From positions 3,038,001 through 3,102,000 of the forward strand of contig NZ_CP094528.1 of assembly GCF_022811705.1 (NCBI RefSeq): 64,000 nt of DNA, given 5' to 3'. The DNA is from Agromyces larvae (GTDB taxonomy: Bacteria; Actinomycetota; Actinomycetes; Actinomycetales; Microbacteriaceae). The position numbers and the translations under genes were made by a program. The notes below the pieces were generated by a model. That model did not search any database and had not been told where the DNA came from. It saw only the letters and a program-made list of their open reading frames with translations. Shown one piece after another: positions 46,421 through 56,701 of the stretch (within the stretch, counting starts at the first letter, position 1; the number at the start of each line of letters is the position of its first letter).

Positions 46421-48931
46421 TCAGTCGATCGCGAGCGGCGGTTCCTGATCGTCGATGCCCAGCGAGATGGTCGGGATCGACGCCGTCAGCAGCGAACCGT
46501 CGGCGCGGCGGCCGCCCGTGACATCCCGCATCGTCGGCGCCCCGATGATGCGCGGACCCTGGCCGTCCAGCGGCACCGTCACCGGAGCATCCGACGTCAC
46601 CCGCACCGCCTGACCGCGCACCGAGACGGATGCCTCGTCGCCGTCCTCGACCGTGAGGGTGAGCTGATCGGCGACCAGGTCGACGCGCACCCGCGTGCCA
46701 CGCAGCGTCACACGGAACGTCAACCGCTCCCAGCCGTCGGGCAGCCGCGGATCGAACGTGAACTTCCCGCCGTGGTCGCGGAACCCGCCGAACCCCGACA
46801 CGAGGCAGCCCCAGACACCGCCCGTCGACGCGACGTGCACGCCGTCGGCCGCATTGTGGTGCAGGTCGGCCAGGTCGACGTAGAGCGCCGCCCGGAAGTA
46901 CCGCAGCGCGAGCTCGTGGTACCCCACCTCGGCCGCGATGATCGACTGCACGACCGCCGACAGGGTGGAGTCGCCCGTGGTCAGCGGGTCGTAGTACTCG
47001 AAGTCGGCGAGCTTCTGATCGGTCGAGAAGCGGTGGCCCTGCAGGTACAGCGCCAGCACCACATCGGCCTGCTTCAGCACCTGGAACCGGTAGATCACCA
47101 GCGGGTGGTAGTGCAGCAGCAGCGGGCGACGGTTCTCGGGCGTGTGCTCGAGATCCCACAGCTCCTTCTCGAGGAACGCGCTGTCCTGCGGGTGCACCCC
47201 GAGACGCTCGTCGAACGGGATGTGCATGTGCGCGGCCGCGCGCCGCCAACCGGCCACCTCCGCCGGGGTCACGCCCAGGCGTTCGATCAGCCGGCGATGC
47301 TCGATCGGGTGGTTCACCTGCAGGTGGTCGACCGCGGCCGCCGCCTGCTCGAGATTCGCCCGCGCCATCACGTTCGTGTACAGGTTGTCGTTGACGACGG
47401 TGGTGTACTCATCGGGCCCGGTCACGCCGTGGATGTGGAACACGTCGTCCGCGTTCGAGCGCCAGAACCCCAGGTCCTCCCACATTCTCGCGGTCTCGAC
47501 GAGGATGTCGATCGCGCCCCGCGCGAGGAACTCCTCGTCGCCCGTGGCCTGCACGTACTGCACCAGCGCATACGAGATGTCGGCGTCGATGTGGTACTGG
47601 GCGGTGCCGGCCGCGTAGTACGCGCTCGACTCCAGGCCGTTGATCGTGCGCCACGGGAACAGCGCGCCGACCTGGTTCAGCTCGAGCGCGCGGGCGCGGG
47701 CCGCATCGAGCATGCGCTGGCGGAACCGCAGCGCGTTGCGCGCCACGGTCGGGGCCGTGTACGTGAGGAACGGCAGCACGTAGATCTCGGAATCCCAGAA
47801 GTAGTGCCCGCTGTACCCCGACCCCGACACGCCCTTCGCGGCGATGCCGGCGCCGTCGGTGCGCGCGGTCGCCTGGGCGAGCTGGAACAGATTCCACCGG
47901 ATGGCCTGCTGGATGCTCGGCTGACCGGGCACCTCGACATCGGAGCGGGCCCAGAAATCGTCGAGCCAGGCCCGCTGCTCGGCCACGATCTCGTCGACGC
48001 CGAGCTGCATCGCACGGTCCAGCGTGCGGTTGCAGCGATCGGCGAGCTCGCGCGCCGGCACCTTGCGGGCGGTGTGGTAGCTGACCGCCTTCGTCACCCG
48101 GATCGGGTTGCCGCGTCGCGCCTGCACCCGGTACACGTACTTCGCGAGGTCGTCGCCGATCGTGCCCGACTCGGAGTAGTCGTCGTCGGTGGAGATCGAC
48201 AGCTCCGCGGCGACCGCGAGGGTCATGCCCGAGTTCGTGGTCTGGTAGCCGAGCAGATGGCGGCTGCCCTCGTGCTGCTGCACCCGGGGCTGCAGCACCC
48301 GTTCGGTGAAGGCCTCGGCCTTGCGCGGATCGAAGGCGCCCGGGAGTTCGGTGACACCCGACCGGTACTCGTCGCGCCCGTCCTGGCGGTTCAGGATGTG
48401 GCTCGTGATCGTGACCGCCGCGTCGGCGTCGAGCAGCTCGACCTCGTAGTCCATCAGGGCGAGGTGGCGGTCGGTGAAGCTCGTCAGCCGTCGGCTGGTG
48501 ATGCGCACGTGCTTGCCCGCCGGCGTGCGCCAGACCAGCGAACGCCGCAGGAGGCCCGCGCGGAAATCGAGCCGTCGCTCGTACTCGAGCAGCTCCGCCT
48601 CGGTGATGACGAGCGGCTCGTCGTCGACGTAGAGCCGGATGATCTTCGCATCGGGCGCGTTCACGATGGTCTGGCCGACGCGCGCGAACCCGAACGCCTC
48701 CTCGGCATGGCGGATCGCCCACGTCTCGTGGAACCCGTTCACGAACGTGCCGTGCGCGAACCCGTCCCGACCCTCGTCGATGTTGCCGCGCAGGCCCAGG
48801 TAGCCGTTGCCGACGGCGAACAGCGTCTCGGTGCGACCCTGGTCGTCCTGGCCGAACTCGGTCTCGACGAGCGACCACTCGTCGATCGGGAACCGGGTGC
48901 GGTTCAGCGGGTCGATGTCGGCGAACCTCAT
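46421..48931 (-). CDS. GH65 family glycoside phosphorylase
   Basis: An 836-residue GH65 protein. It begins MRFADIDPLNRTRFPIDEWSL. The catalytic Glu508 lies in HGVTGPDEYTTVVND, and the (alpha/alpha)6 barrel shows SGYSGHYFWDSEIYVLPFL. Family members phosphorolyse maltose, trehalose, kojibiose or nigerose with inversion to beta-glucose 1-phosphate. The specificity cannot be read. The next gene, a beta-phosphoglucomutase-like HAD, would use that product. Its ATG overlaps the HAD stop by 4 bp. Confidence 0.93.
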   Translation of the reverse strand: MRFADIDPLNRTRFPIDEWSLVETEFGQDDQGRTETLFAVGNGYLGLRGNIDEGRDGFAHGTFVNGFHETWAIRHAEEAFGFARVGQTIVNAPDAKIIRLYVDDEPLVITEAELLEYERRLDFRAGLLRRSLVWRTPAGKHVRITSRRLTSFTDRHLALMDYEVELLDADAAVTITSHILNRQDGRDEYRSGVTELPGAFDPRKAEAFTERVLQPRVQQHEGSRHLLGYQTTNSGMTLAVAAELSISTDDDYSESGTIGDDLAKYVYRVQARRGNPIRVTKAVSYHTARKVPARELADRCNRTLDRAMQLGVDEIVAEQRAWLDDFWARSDVEVPGQPSIQQAIRWNLFQLAQATARTDGAGIAAKGVSGSGYSGHYFWDSEIYVLPFLTYTAPTVARNALRFRQRMLDAARARALELNQVGALFPWRTINGLESSAYYAAGTAQYHIDADISYALVQYVQATGDEEFLARGAIDILVETARMWEDLGFWRSNADDVFHIHGVTGPDEYTTVVNDNLYTNVMARANLEQAAAAVDHLQVNHPIEHRRLIERLGVTPAEVAGWRRAAAHMHIPFDERLGVHPQDSAFLEKELWDLEHTPENRRPLLLHYHPLVIYRFQVLKQADVVLALYLQGHRFSTDQKLADFEYYDPLTTGDSTLSAVVQSIIAAEVGYHELALRYFRAALYVDLADLHHNAADGVHVASTGGVWGCLVSGFGGFRDHGGKFTFDPRLPDGWERLTFRVTLRGTRVRVDLVADQLTLTVEDGDEASVSVRGQAVRVTSDAPVTVPLDGQGPRIIGAPTMRDVTGGRRADGSLLTASIPTISLGIDDQEPPLAID

Positions 48932-49719
48932 GCGGTGCTTCCTCGGGTGGGGGTGGTGTCGGGGGTGTTCAGCAGGGGGATGAGTTCGTCGAGCTCGTCG
49001 ACGACCAGGTCGGCGCCGAGCCGTTCGAGCGTGTCGCGGCCCACCCCGCGATCGACGCCGACCACGTGCGCGAACCCGCCCGCCGCGCCGGCCTTCACCC
49101 CCGATTCCGCGTCCTCGACGACGGCGCACTCGCCCGGCCGGAGGCCGAGCAGCTCGGCAGCGCGCAGGAACGTGTCGGGGGAGGGCTTGCCGGGCAGGCC
49201 CTCGCGCGCCGCGACCGCACCGTCGACGACGATCTCGAACCGGTCGGCCAACCCTGCCGCCTCGAGCACGGCCGGCGCGTTCTTCGAGCTCGACACGACC
49301 GCCACGAGGCATCCGCGCCGCTGCACCGCGTCGAGGAACGCGACGCTCGCCGGATACGCCGCGACGCCCTCCTCGGCGAGCGTCTCGTTGAAGGCCGCGT
49401 TCTTGCGGTTGCCGAGTCCGCGCACGGTCTCGTCGCCCGGCGCCTGGTTCGGCGCATCGGTCACCTCGCCCTCGGGCAGACGGATGCCGCGGCTCTCGAG
49501 CAGCGAACGAACCCCGTCGTAGCGGGGCTTGCCGTCGATGTAGGCGAAGTAGTCGGCGTCGGTGTAGGGCGCCGCGCCGTGCGTATCGAGGTACGGGGCG
49601 AACAGCCGCGCCCACGCGTGCATGTGCACCGTCGCGGTCGGCGTGAGCACGCCGTCGAGATCGAACAACCAGCCGCGGACCGCGGCGATCGTGGCGGAAG
49701 TGCTCGGGGTGTCGGGCAC
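48928..49719 (-). CDS. HAD hydrolase, beta-phosphoglucomutase type
   Basis: A 263-residue HAD-family protein. The nucleophile motif is FDLDGVLTPTATVHMHAW, motif II is VVSSSKNAPAVLEAAGL, and motif III/IV GLPGKPSPDTFL and VVEDAESGVKAG. Beta-phosphoglucomutases convert beta-glucose 1-phosphate to glucose 6-phosphate. The start is GTG with AAAGGA six bases upstream. It is transcribed first, then GH65. Confidence 0.9.
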   Translation of the reverse strand: MPDTPSTSATIAAVRGWLFDLDGVLTPTATVHMHAWARLFAPYLDTHGAAPYTDADYFAYIDGKPRYDGVRSLLESRGIRLPEGEVTDAPNQAPGDETVRGLGNRKNAAFNETLAEEGVAAYPASVAFLDAVQRRGCLVAVVSSSKNAPAVLEAAGLADRFEIVVDGAVAAREGLPGKPSPDTFLRAAELLGLRPGECAVVEDAESGVKAGAAGGFAHVVGVDRGVGRDTLERLGADLVVDELDELIPLLNTPDTTPTRGSTA

Positions 49720-50111
49720 GAGCGATCCTTTCGTCGCGGTTGAGGGTGGGTTCGTGTGTCTCGCGTCGGCCACGGTGCTCGCTCGCGGATGTCGCCCGTG
49801 CGATCGACGGGCCCGCTCCTCCGATGCTAGGGCCCACGGCTGGATGCTGCGAGGGTGAGTGCTGGGTGCGGGCTGTGTCGGCACGGCGCCGGCGCCCGTG
49901 TGCGCGGCGTCGTAGGTTCGTCGTGTGCGCAGCGTAGGAGTTGCGCGCCGCCACGCCGGGCGGAAACGTGCGGCGGCGGCGTGTCGCTGCAGCACTCCTA
50001 CGCTCGGCGCGGATGCTCCACCCGTTCGCGTCGCGGGGCCCCGAATGGCGATCGGGTCGACGAGATGTTAGGCTCATCCGGCTGGTTCGCACTCCACTGT
50101 GGATCAGCATG
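49720..50111. other. Gene-free gap with a long hairpin
   Basis: A 392-bp region without a supported gene. It contains an 11-bp inverted repeat, AGCGTAGGAGT (49931-49941) and ACTCCTACGCT (49994-50004), enclosing an inner GC-rich stem (CGCCGCCACG against CGTGCGGCGGCG). The promoters of the HAD gene and of tRNA-Leu are presumably here, though I cannot place them. Confidence 0.55.
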
Positions 50112-50195
50112 CGCAAGTGGCGGAATAGGCAGACGCGCACGGTTCAGGTCCGTGTGCCCGTGAGGGCGTGGGGGTTCAACTCCCCCCTTGCGCAC
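50112..50195 (+). tRNA. tRNA-Leu (CAG anticodon)
   Basis: A class II tRNA with a long variable arm. Acceptor GCGCAAG/CTTGCGC, anticodon arm CACGGTTCAGGTCCGTG with anticodon CAG, variable arm TGCCCGTGAGGGCG, and T-arm GGGGGTTCAACTCCCCC. CCA follows at 50196-50198. Confidence 0.96.
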
Positions 50196-50215
50196 CAGAG
50201 AAAACAGTCGGGTGA

Positions 50216-50255
50216 ACGCCCGTCGTGATTCGGGAACGAGTCGCGGCGGGCGTTT
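50216..50255 (+). terminator. tRNA-Leu terminator
   Basis: A 17-bp stem (50216-50232 with 50239-50255) including three G-U pairs, loop of 6, ending in GGGCGTTTC. It is directly behind tRNA-Leu. Confidence 0.85.
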
Positions 50256-50288
50256 CGCGTCCGAGCCGGGTGCTCGTCGGGGCCGAGG

Positions 50289-51113
50289 TCACTGCGGGGT
50301 GTCCGTCGCCGTCGCCCGGCCGGGGCGGTGGCGTGCGACGACGGCGATCGTGAGCCCGCCGGCGAGGACCCAGATGAGCGCGAGTGCGTCGATCGTGCCG
50401 GTGCCGGCCGGAGTCCCGGCGTCGAGGGCGGCTCGGGCCGCCTCGGCCTCCGCCACGGCGTCATCGATCTGAGCCTGGAAGTACAGCGCCTGGAGCGGTT
50501 CGGAGAGGGTCGCCGGCGGCGGATCCGTGGGGAGGTCGGGGGAGATCCACTCGCTGTCGGACCCGCCGTCGGCCGGCCCGCCCGCGAGCGCGGTGAGGTC
50601 TGCGTCGTCGACGAACGGGAACACGAGCGCGACGAGGCCGAATCCGAGGGCCACCACGGCCGCACGCAGCGCCCAGGCCCGCCGGACGACGATGTTCCGC
50701 ACGTACGCCACGACCGCGTTGATGCGCTGCGAGACCTTCGACGACGTCGTGCCGCGCGTGGGGAAGGCGGTCTTGGCCTCGTGGCTGACATCCTCGCCGA
50801 GATACGCGGAATAGAACGCCGTGAAGACGACCGCGGCACCGAAGAACAGCGGGGCGATCACGCCCCGGAGCGGCAAGCCGGAATCCGCTTCGGTGAAGAC
50901 GAGTCCGACGATGCCGGTGTAGATCGTCACCAGCGCGGCCGAGGTCGCCTGCACGATCGTCACGGCGTTCTTCGCCCGGTCGAGCGCGCCCACCGCGACC
51001 GCGGTGATGGATTCCTCGAACTTCCCGGCACGCTCCCAGTCGAACTTGCGGAGTTCCGCTCGGATGTCCGCTTCCTCGCGCTCGGGCGACGGCGGTTGCC
51101 CGGTGTCAGGCAT
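50289..51113 (-). CDS. Unknown four-helix membrane protein
   Basis: A 274-residue protein I do not recognise. A charged cytoplasmic N-terminus (EREEADIRAELRKFDWERA) is followed by hydrophobic segments near residues 55-75, 85-110 and 150-170, then a Pro/Asp-rich extracytoplasmic stretch with helical EPLQALYFQAQIDDAVAEAEAAR, and a last segment (ALALIWVLAGGLTIAVV). It overlaps the preceding small gene by 8 bp, so the two form a unit. Confidence 0.65.
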   Translation of the reverse strand: MPDTGQPPSPEREEADIRAELRKFDWERAGKFEESITAVAVGALDRAKNAVTIVQATSAALVTIYTGIVGLVFTEADSGLPLRGVIAPLFFGAAVVFTAFYSAYLGEDVSHEAKTAFPTRGTTSSKVSQRINAVVAYVRNIVVRRAWALRAAVVALGFGLVALVFPFVDDADLTALAGGPADGGSDSEWISPDLPTDPPPATLSEPLQALYFQAQIDDAVAEAEAARAALDAGTPAGTGTIDALALIWVLAGGLTIAVVARHRPGRATATDTPQ

Positions 51114-51453
51114 CGTCGGGTGGGGGCGGTTTGACGAGTTGGGTGTTGTCGATGTTGAAGGCCTCGATCCGGTGCCGGAATCCGCGCACGCCGCCCCCGC
51201 GTGGGCTGTTCATCTGCGCCGGCGGCACGTCGATGCCGCCGGGGTCGATCTCGGCCGACTCGAGCCGCCAGGCGCCGCCCTCCCGAACGGCGATGAAGTC
51301 GACCGGCTCGCCGCTGGTCATGTGGCCGGAACTCGTCCGGGTATCGGCGTCGTCGTCGGGAGTGATGTGCAGCCACCCGCCGTCGAGGCGGACGCGGTCT
51401 GCTCGGCGGACGAGGCGCCCCTCCACCTCGCAGAACTCGCGGTCCTCAGGCAT
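51106..51453 (-). CDS. Unknown protein, partner of the membrane protein
   Basis: A 115-residue protein starting MPEDREFCEVEGRLV. It looks beta-rich in the first half (DRVRLDGGWLHITPDD, GEPVDFIAVREGGAWRLES) and has a Pro-rich acidic end. No signal peptide or catalytic motif. A slightly longer frame begins with TTG at 51474. It is cotranscribed with the following membrane protein gene. Confidence 0.55.
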   Translation of the reverse strand: MPEDREFCEVEGRLVRRADRVRLDGGWLHITPDDDADTRTSSGHMTSGEPVDFIAVREGGAWRLESAEIDPGGIDVPPAQMNSPRGGGVRGFRHRIEAFNIDNTQLVKPPPPDDA

Positions 51454-51528
51454 CGCGTCGACCCCCCGTCGCAACTGAGGAAAGCTTGCATTCAGGAGAG
51501 GTTCCGCGTCAACGGATCACAGCCCGAC

Positions 51529-51543
51529 CACCCCAGAACTGGG
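51529..51543 (-). terminator. Small hairpin after the GNAT fragment
   Basis: CCCCAGAACTGGGG-type stem of six bases between the GNAT fragment and the next gene on the same strand. Short; a weak terminator at best. Confidence 0.4.
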
Positions 51544-51558
51544 GCGGGCACAGGGGTT

Positions 51559-51894
51559 TCACGGCTCGCCCGACGGCGTGAGCGACGGCAGACGCGCGGG
51601 CGAGACATCCAGCGCCCAGGTGTTGAACGCGAGCTCGCCGCCGCGCCACGGCATGGTTCCCCCGCCGACGTGCTCGACCCGCCACCAGCCGATGCTGCCC
51701 GCGGGCACGCCGTCGGCGTCGACGCGGAACATGTGCGCCTCGCCCGTCTCGTCGAGCCGCAGGTAGCGCTCGTTGCGTTCGCGCAGCTGCTCGGATGCCT
51801 CGGGGCCGCCGATGAACCGGGTCATCCCGGGCGTGTTGGCCCGCACCAGCAGGGGAAGGTCGTCGGCACTCCAGCGGACGAGTTCGACGTGCAC
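51559..51894 (-). pseudogene. GNAT acetyltransferase, truncated
   Basis: An 111-residue frame resembling the N-terminal half of a GNAT enzyme: VRWSADDLPLLVRANTPGMTRFIGGPE, then DADGVPAGSIGWWRVEH and PWRGGELAFNTWALD. The acetyl-CoA-binding part (Q/R-x-x-G-x-G/A and following) expected after that is missing, so the gene is probably cut or frameshifted. It starts with GTG. Confidence 0.55.
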
Positions 51895-51934
51895 GGGCGC
51901 CCTCCTCGTCATCGGCTGCGGTTCGCTGGCGACG

Positions 51935-53455
51935 CTAGTCGGAGCCTCCGACAGCCGACGCGTCGCCCGAGGCATCCGCTCGGCTCTGCAGCTCCTCGTC
52001 GCGGTTCGACCGCGCCGGCGTGGCGATCGTGATGACCTCGTCGGCGCGGTCGGACTCCATCGCCTCGTCGGCCGCCCGTTGCTGCTCGGGCGTGAAGCGC
52101 AGCCGCTGCGCCTTCGACGGGCGGATCGCCGGCACGTCGCCGACGATCGGCACCGGCTTGCGGTAGTGGAACCCGTAGCGCGCCCAGAGCCCCACCATCG
52201 TCGTGAGCCGGTTGCGGGCGCCGAGCAGGCTCTGGATGTGCACGAACAGCCACACCCACCACGCCGGGTACGCGGTCAGCGCGATCGTGCGGCGGAAACC
52301 CGGCACCTTCTGCAGGAACCGGATCGCGTGCAGACCCGGCAGGTTCGCGATGCCGGGCAACTCGCCGACCGCCGAGCGGCGGCCGATGATCGCGAGCTGG
52401 CCCTTGTCGTAGTACTCGAAGGGCTCGGTCGGCCGCCCGTCGAGCAGGTGCCGGATCTGACGGCCCACGTGCCGACCGCCCTGGATGGCGGGCTGGGCGA
52501 GCTGCGGCAGATCCTGCGGCGCGATCGCGATGTCGCCCGCCGCGAACACGCCCGGCAGGCCCTCGACCTGCAGGTCGGCGCCCACCTTGATGCGGTCGTA
52601 CTCGTCCAGCGGAAGGCTCCAGTACCGCACCTCTTCATGCGGTGCGACCCCGGTCGCCCAGATGGTCATATCCGAGGGGATGCTGCGCCCGTCGGTGAGC
52701 GTGACCGAATCGGCGTGCACCTCCGAGACGCCGGCGCCGAAGCAGAGCTCGACATTGCGGTGGGTGAGCTGCTTCGCCGCGTACGTGCGCAACGACGGGA
52801 CGAACGGCTTCAGCAACTCGGGGCTGCGCTGCACGATCGTGATGCGGAACGCGTCGCCGTCGAGCTCGGGATACGCCGGGCGGAGTCCCTGATCGCGCAG
52901 CTCAGCCAGGGCGCCGGCCATCTCGACGCCGGTCGGCCCACCGCCGACGACCACGACGCGCAACCCGTCGGTGCGGTCGGGGGTCTGGGTCGCCTTCTCG
53001 AGGCGGGTGAACAGGGTGTCGCGGATGCGGATCGCCTGCGACCGCGAGTACACCGCGAACGCGTGCTCCTTCGCGCCGGGGGTGCCGAAATAGGTCGTCG
53101 TGACCCCGTTCGCCAGCACCAGGAAGTCGTAGTCGAGGGTCTGACCGTCGAGCAGACGAACCGTCTTCGCGTCGGGGTCGATCTCCATGAGGTGCTCGTG
53201 CACGACCTCGAGATTGCGCTGGCGCATCCGCAGGCTCCGCAGGAAGTGCGTCACGTCGCCCGGATTCAGGCCGCCGGTGGCGACCTGGTACAGCAGCGGC
53301 TGGAAGGTGTTGTACACCCGGCGGTCGATGAGCGTCACGCGCACCGGGGCATCGGCCAGGGCCTGCGCGGCGTTGACGCCGGCGAAGCCGCCGCCGACGA
53401 TCACGACGCGCGGGAGGTTCGAGGAACTGGAGGGCGGGGCATCCGTCACGTACAT
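51935..53455 (-). CDS. ndh: Type II NADH dehydrogenase (NDH-2)
   Basis: A 506-residue FAD-dependent oxidoreductase. The FAD-binding motif is VVIVGGGFAGVNAAQAL, the NADH-binding motif VVVVGGGPTGVEMAGAL, and the third FAD contact VFAAGDIA. FQPLLYQVATGGLNPGDV and the C-terminal membrane-associated stretch YPAWWVWLFVHIQSLLG are typical of NDH-2. It passes electrons from NADH to menaquinone without proton pumping. The ATG at MYVTDAPP is used; a frame from 53491 is less likely. Confidence 0.93.
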   Translation of the reverse strand: MYVTDAPPSSSSNLPRVVIVGGGFAGVNAAQALADAPVRVTLIDRRVYNTFQPLLYQVATGGLNPGDVTHFLRSLRMRQRNLEVVHEHLMEIDPDAKTVRLLDGQTLDYDFLVLANGVTTTYFGTPGAKEHAFAVYSRSQAIRIRDTLFTRLEKATQTPDRTDGLRVVVVGGGPTGVEMAGALAELRDQGLRPAYPELDGDAFRITIVQRSPELLKPFVPSLRTYAAKQLTHRNVELCFGAGVSEVHADSVTLTDGRSIPSDMTIWATGVAPHEEVRYWSLPLDEYDRIKVGADLQVEGLPGVFAAGDIAIAPQDLPQLAQPAIQGGRHVGRQIRHLLDGRPTEPFEYYDKGQLAIIGRRSAVGELPGIANLPGLHAIRFLQKVPGFRRTIALTAYPAWWVWLFVHIQSLLGARNRLTTMVGLWARYGFHYRKPVPIVGDVPAIRPSKAQRLRFTPEQQRAADEAMESDRADEVITIATPARSNRDEELQSRADASGDASAVGGSD

Positions 53456-53644
53456 CAACGGTACTCCCGCGGGCTGCGGCATCCGTCGCATCCCTGCGGA
53501 CGTGCCCGACCCGCCTCCTCGGACGTCGTCCGTTCAGCGGGCGTCGCCCGGCAGGTCGGATAGGCTGCGCCCAGCCCGTGACGGATGCGGCGGACGGCGC
53601 CCTGCATGCTGGCCCGCCGCGGCCGCCGGTGGTAGGAATGGCCC

Positions 53645-55207
53645 GTGGGGGACACGGGGATCGACTCCGGTACCGGCGCGGCTGCGGCGACGGCGAAGCG
53701 ATTCGCGCTCGGCGCACTGATCGCGACGTGCGTCTCGGCGCTCGTCGTGAACGCCAACACCTCGGCGGTGGCGATTCTGATCCCGGCGATCTCGGCCGAC
53801 ACGGGCACCTCGACCGACACGCTGCAGTGGGCGGTGACCGGATACAACCTGGTCGGCGCTGCCGTCATCGTGACGTCGGGCGCACTCGGCGACGTGTTCG
53901 GGCGGCGCAAGATCTTCCTCGGCGGCCTGCTGCTGTTCATCGCCTCGTGCGTGCTCATCGCGCTCTCGCAGGAGGGCCTCGGGGTCATCCTCGGCCGGTG
54001 CATCCAGGGTGCGGCGGGCGCGACGATCCTCGCGTGCGGCATGAGCCTGCTGTCGGCGGCGAACACCGGCAAGGCGCAGTTGCGCGCGGTCACGCTCTGG
54101 GGCGCGGCATCCGCGGTCGGAGCGGCCGCCGGTCCGCTCGTCGGCGGGCTGCTCGCCTCGACGCTCGGGTGGCAGGGCCTGTTCTGGATCGACGCCGCGA
54201 TCGCCGCGGCGTGCATTCCGGTGGCGCTGATCGCCGTCGCCGAGTCGAACGACCCGACCCGGCCGAAGTCGATCGACTGGTGGGGCACCGTGCTCATCGC
54301 CGCGATCCTCGCGCCGCTCATCTTCGCGCTCACCAACGGCAGCGCATGGGGCTGGGCCTCGCTGCCGACCCTCGGATGCTTCGCCATCACGATCGGCGCG
54401 GCCATCGGGTTCGTGCTCGTCGAGCAGCGGGTGAAGGCGCCGCTGCTCGACCTCGCGCTGCTGCGCAACAAGATCCTCGTCGGCGCGACGCTGTCGATCC
54501 TGCTCGGGTCGGGCACCGTCAACGCGATCATGTTCGTCGTCAGCCTGTACTTCCAGGACCCTGCGGCGCTCGGCATGGACGCCTTCCAGGCGGGCCTCGC
54601 GACGCTGCCGGTCGCGGCGGCCGCGGTGGTGCTCTCGCCGCTCATCACGCCGATCGTGTCGCGCATCGGCGCCCGCACCACGATCGCGCTCGGCTTCATC
54701 ATCATGACGCTCGCGTTCGTCGCGCTCGCGTTCGTGCAGGCGTCGTGGTCGTACGCGCTGTTCGTGCTGCCCCTCATCGCCGTCGCGGTCGGCATGAGCC
54801 TGCAGAACGGCCCGTGCTCGTCGATCTCGACGTCGTGCGTCGAGCCGCGCGAGGTCGGCGCAGCATCGGGCATCTCGAACATGGCGCGGTACGTCGGCTC
54901 GGCCGTGATGACCGCGATCGTCGCGTCGGTGTACGGATCGGTCACGGCGAACCGCCTCGCCGGAGGAGCCGACCAGGGCGATGCGCTCGCCGCGGCATTC
55001 TCGTGGTCGTCGATCGCGATGGGCATCTGGTGCGTGCTCGGCATCGCGCTCGCGCTCCTCGTCGCGCGCCACGTGACGCCGCGCAAGCCCGGGGAATTCG
55101 AGTACGCGGCGGCCGCGGCATCCACTTCGCATACGCTCACGCCGCCCGAGGACGTGCGCGGCAGCGCGCCGGCCGGTGGCGCGCCGGCCGGCGCTGCGCC
55201 GGCGTGA
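53645..55207 (+). CDS. MFS multidrug efflux transporter (DHA2/EmrB type)
   Basis: A 520-residue membrane transporter with about 14 hydrophobic segments. Motif A is visible as SGALGDVFGRRKIFL and motif C-like sequence as GAASAVGAAAGPLVGGLLAS. The DHA2 group exports drugs and other amphiphiles with protons. The substrate is unknown. It starts with GTG, and its tail is Ala/Pro/Gly-rich. Divergent from ndh. Confidence 0.9.
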   Translation: MGDTGIDSGTGAAAATAKRFALGALIATCVSALVVNANTSAVAILIPAISADTGTSTDTLQWAVTGYNLVGAAVIVTSGALGDVFGRRKIFLGGLLLFIASCVLIALSQEGLGVILGRCIQGAAGATILACGMSLLSAANTGKAQLRAVTLWGAASAVGAAAGPLVGGLLASTLGWQGLFWIDAAIAAACIPVALIAVAESNDPTRPKSIDWWGTVLIAAILAPLIFALTNGSAWGWASLPTLGCFAITIGAAIGFVLVEQRVKAPLLDLALLRNKILVGATLSILLGSGTVNAIMFVVSLYFQDPAALGMDAFQAGLATLPVAAAAVVLSPLITPIVSRIGARTTIALGFIIMTLAFVALAFVQASWSYALFVLPLIAVAVGMSLQNGPCSSISTSCVEPREVGAASGISNMARYVGSAVMTAIVASVYGSVTANRLAGGADQGDALAAAFSWSSIAMGIWCVLGIALALLVARHVTPRKPGEFEYAAAAASTSHTLTPPEDVRGSAPAGGAPAGAAPA

Positions 55208-55428
55208 TCGAACCGGGGCCGGCGGCGGGTGGGACCAGCCGTGCTCTGCTTGGCGCGTACCCCAAGGGGGAAGGGGCCGCCTGAAACCCGGTGCTCCCGC
55301 TCTTACCTCACGACTGGGCCGTGCCCGCGGTTCAGGAACTTCGACCGGATGCCTCGTTCGCGTGTGACGGCGTCGACGAGCGTGCGGGGCGGCGCGGCTT
55401 GCAGCGGGGCATCCGAACGCCCATAATT

Positions 55429-55450
55429 ACTTCCTGAACGGTCGGTCACT
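55429..55450 (+). promoter_or_regulatory. PaaR-like operator before the thiolase
   Basis: Read on the minus strand, the 22-bp site has AGTGACCGACCG followed by TTCAGGAAGT. It matches 13 of 16 fixed positions of the TetR-type PaaR motif described in corynebacteria as I remember it (ACTNACCG, two free bases, CG, two free bases, CGGTNAGT). It lies 42 bp before the thiolase ATG. Confidence 0.65.
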
Positions 55451-55492
55451 AATTCAGTGCACCGCACCACGACGACGGAGTCAGGAGAACGG

Positions 55493-56697
<1,205 letters not shown>

Positions 56698-56701
<4 letters not shown>

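Noticed and set aside
46376..49522. A 1048-residue open frame on the plus strand over GH65 and the HAD gene
   Set aside because: Composition is that of a mirrored high-GC frame, and the GH65 and HAD motifs are on the minus strand.
50112..55207. A second integrated island at tRNA-Leu
   Set aside because: No direct repeat of the tRNA-Leu 3' end and no integrase could be found downstream, so only an accessory slot can be suggested.
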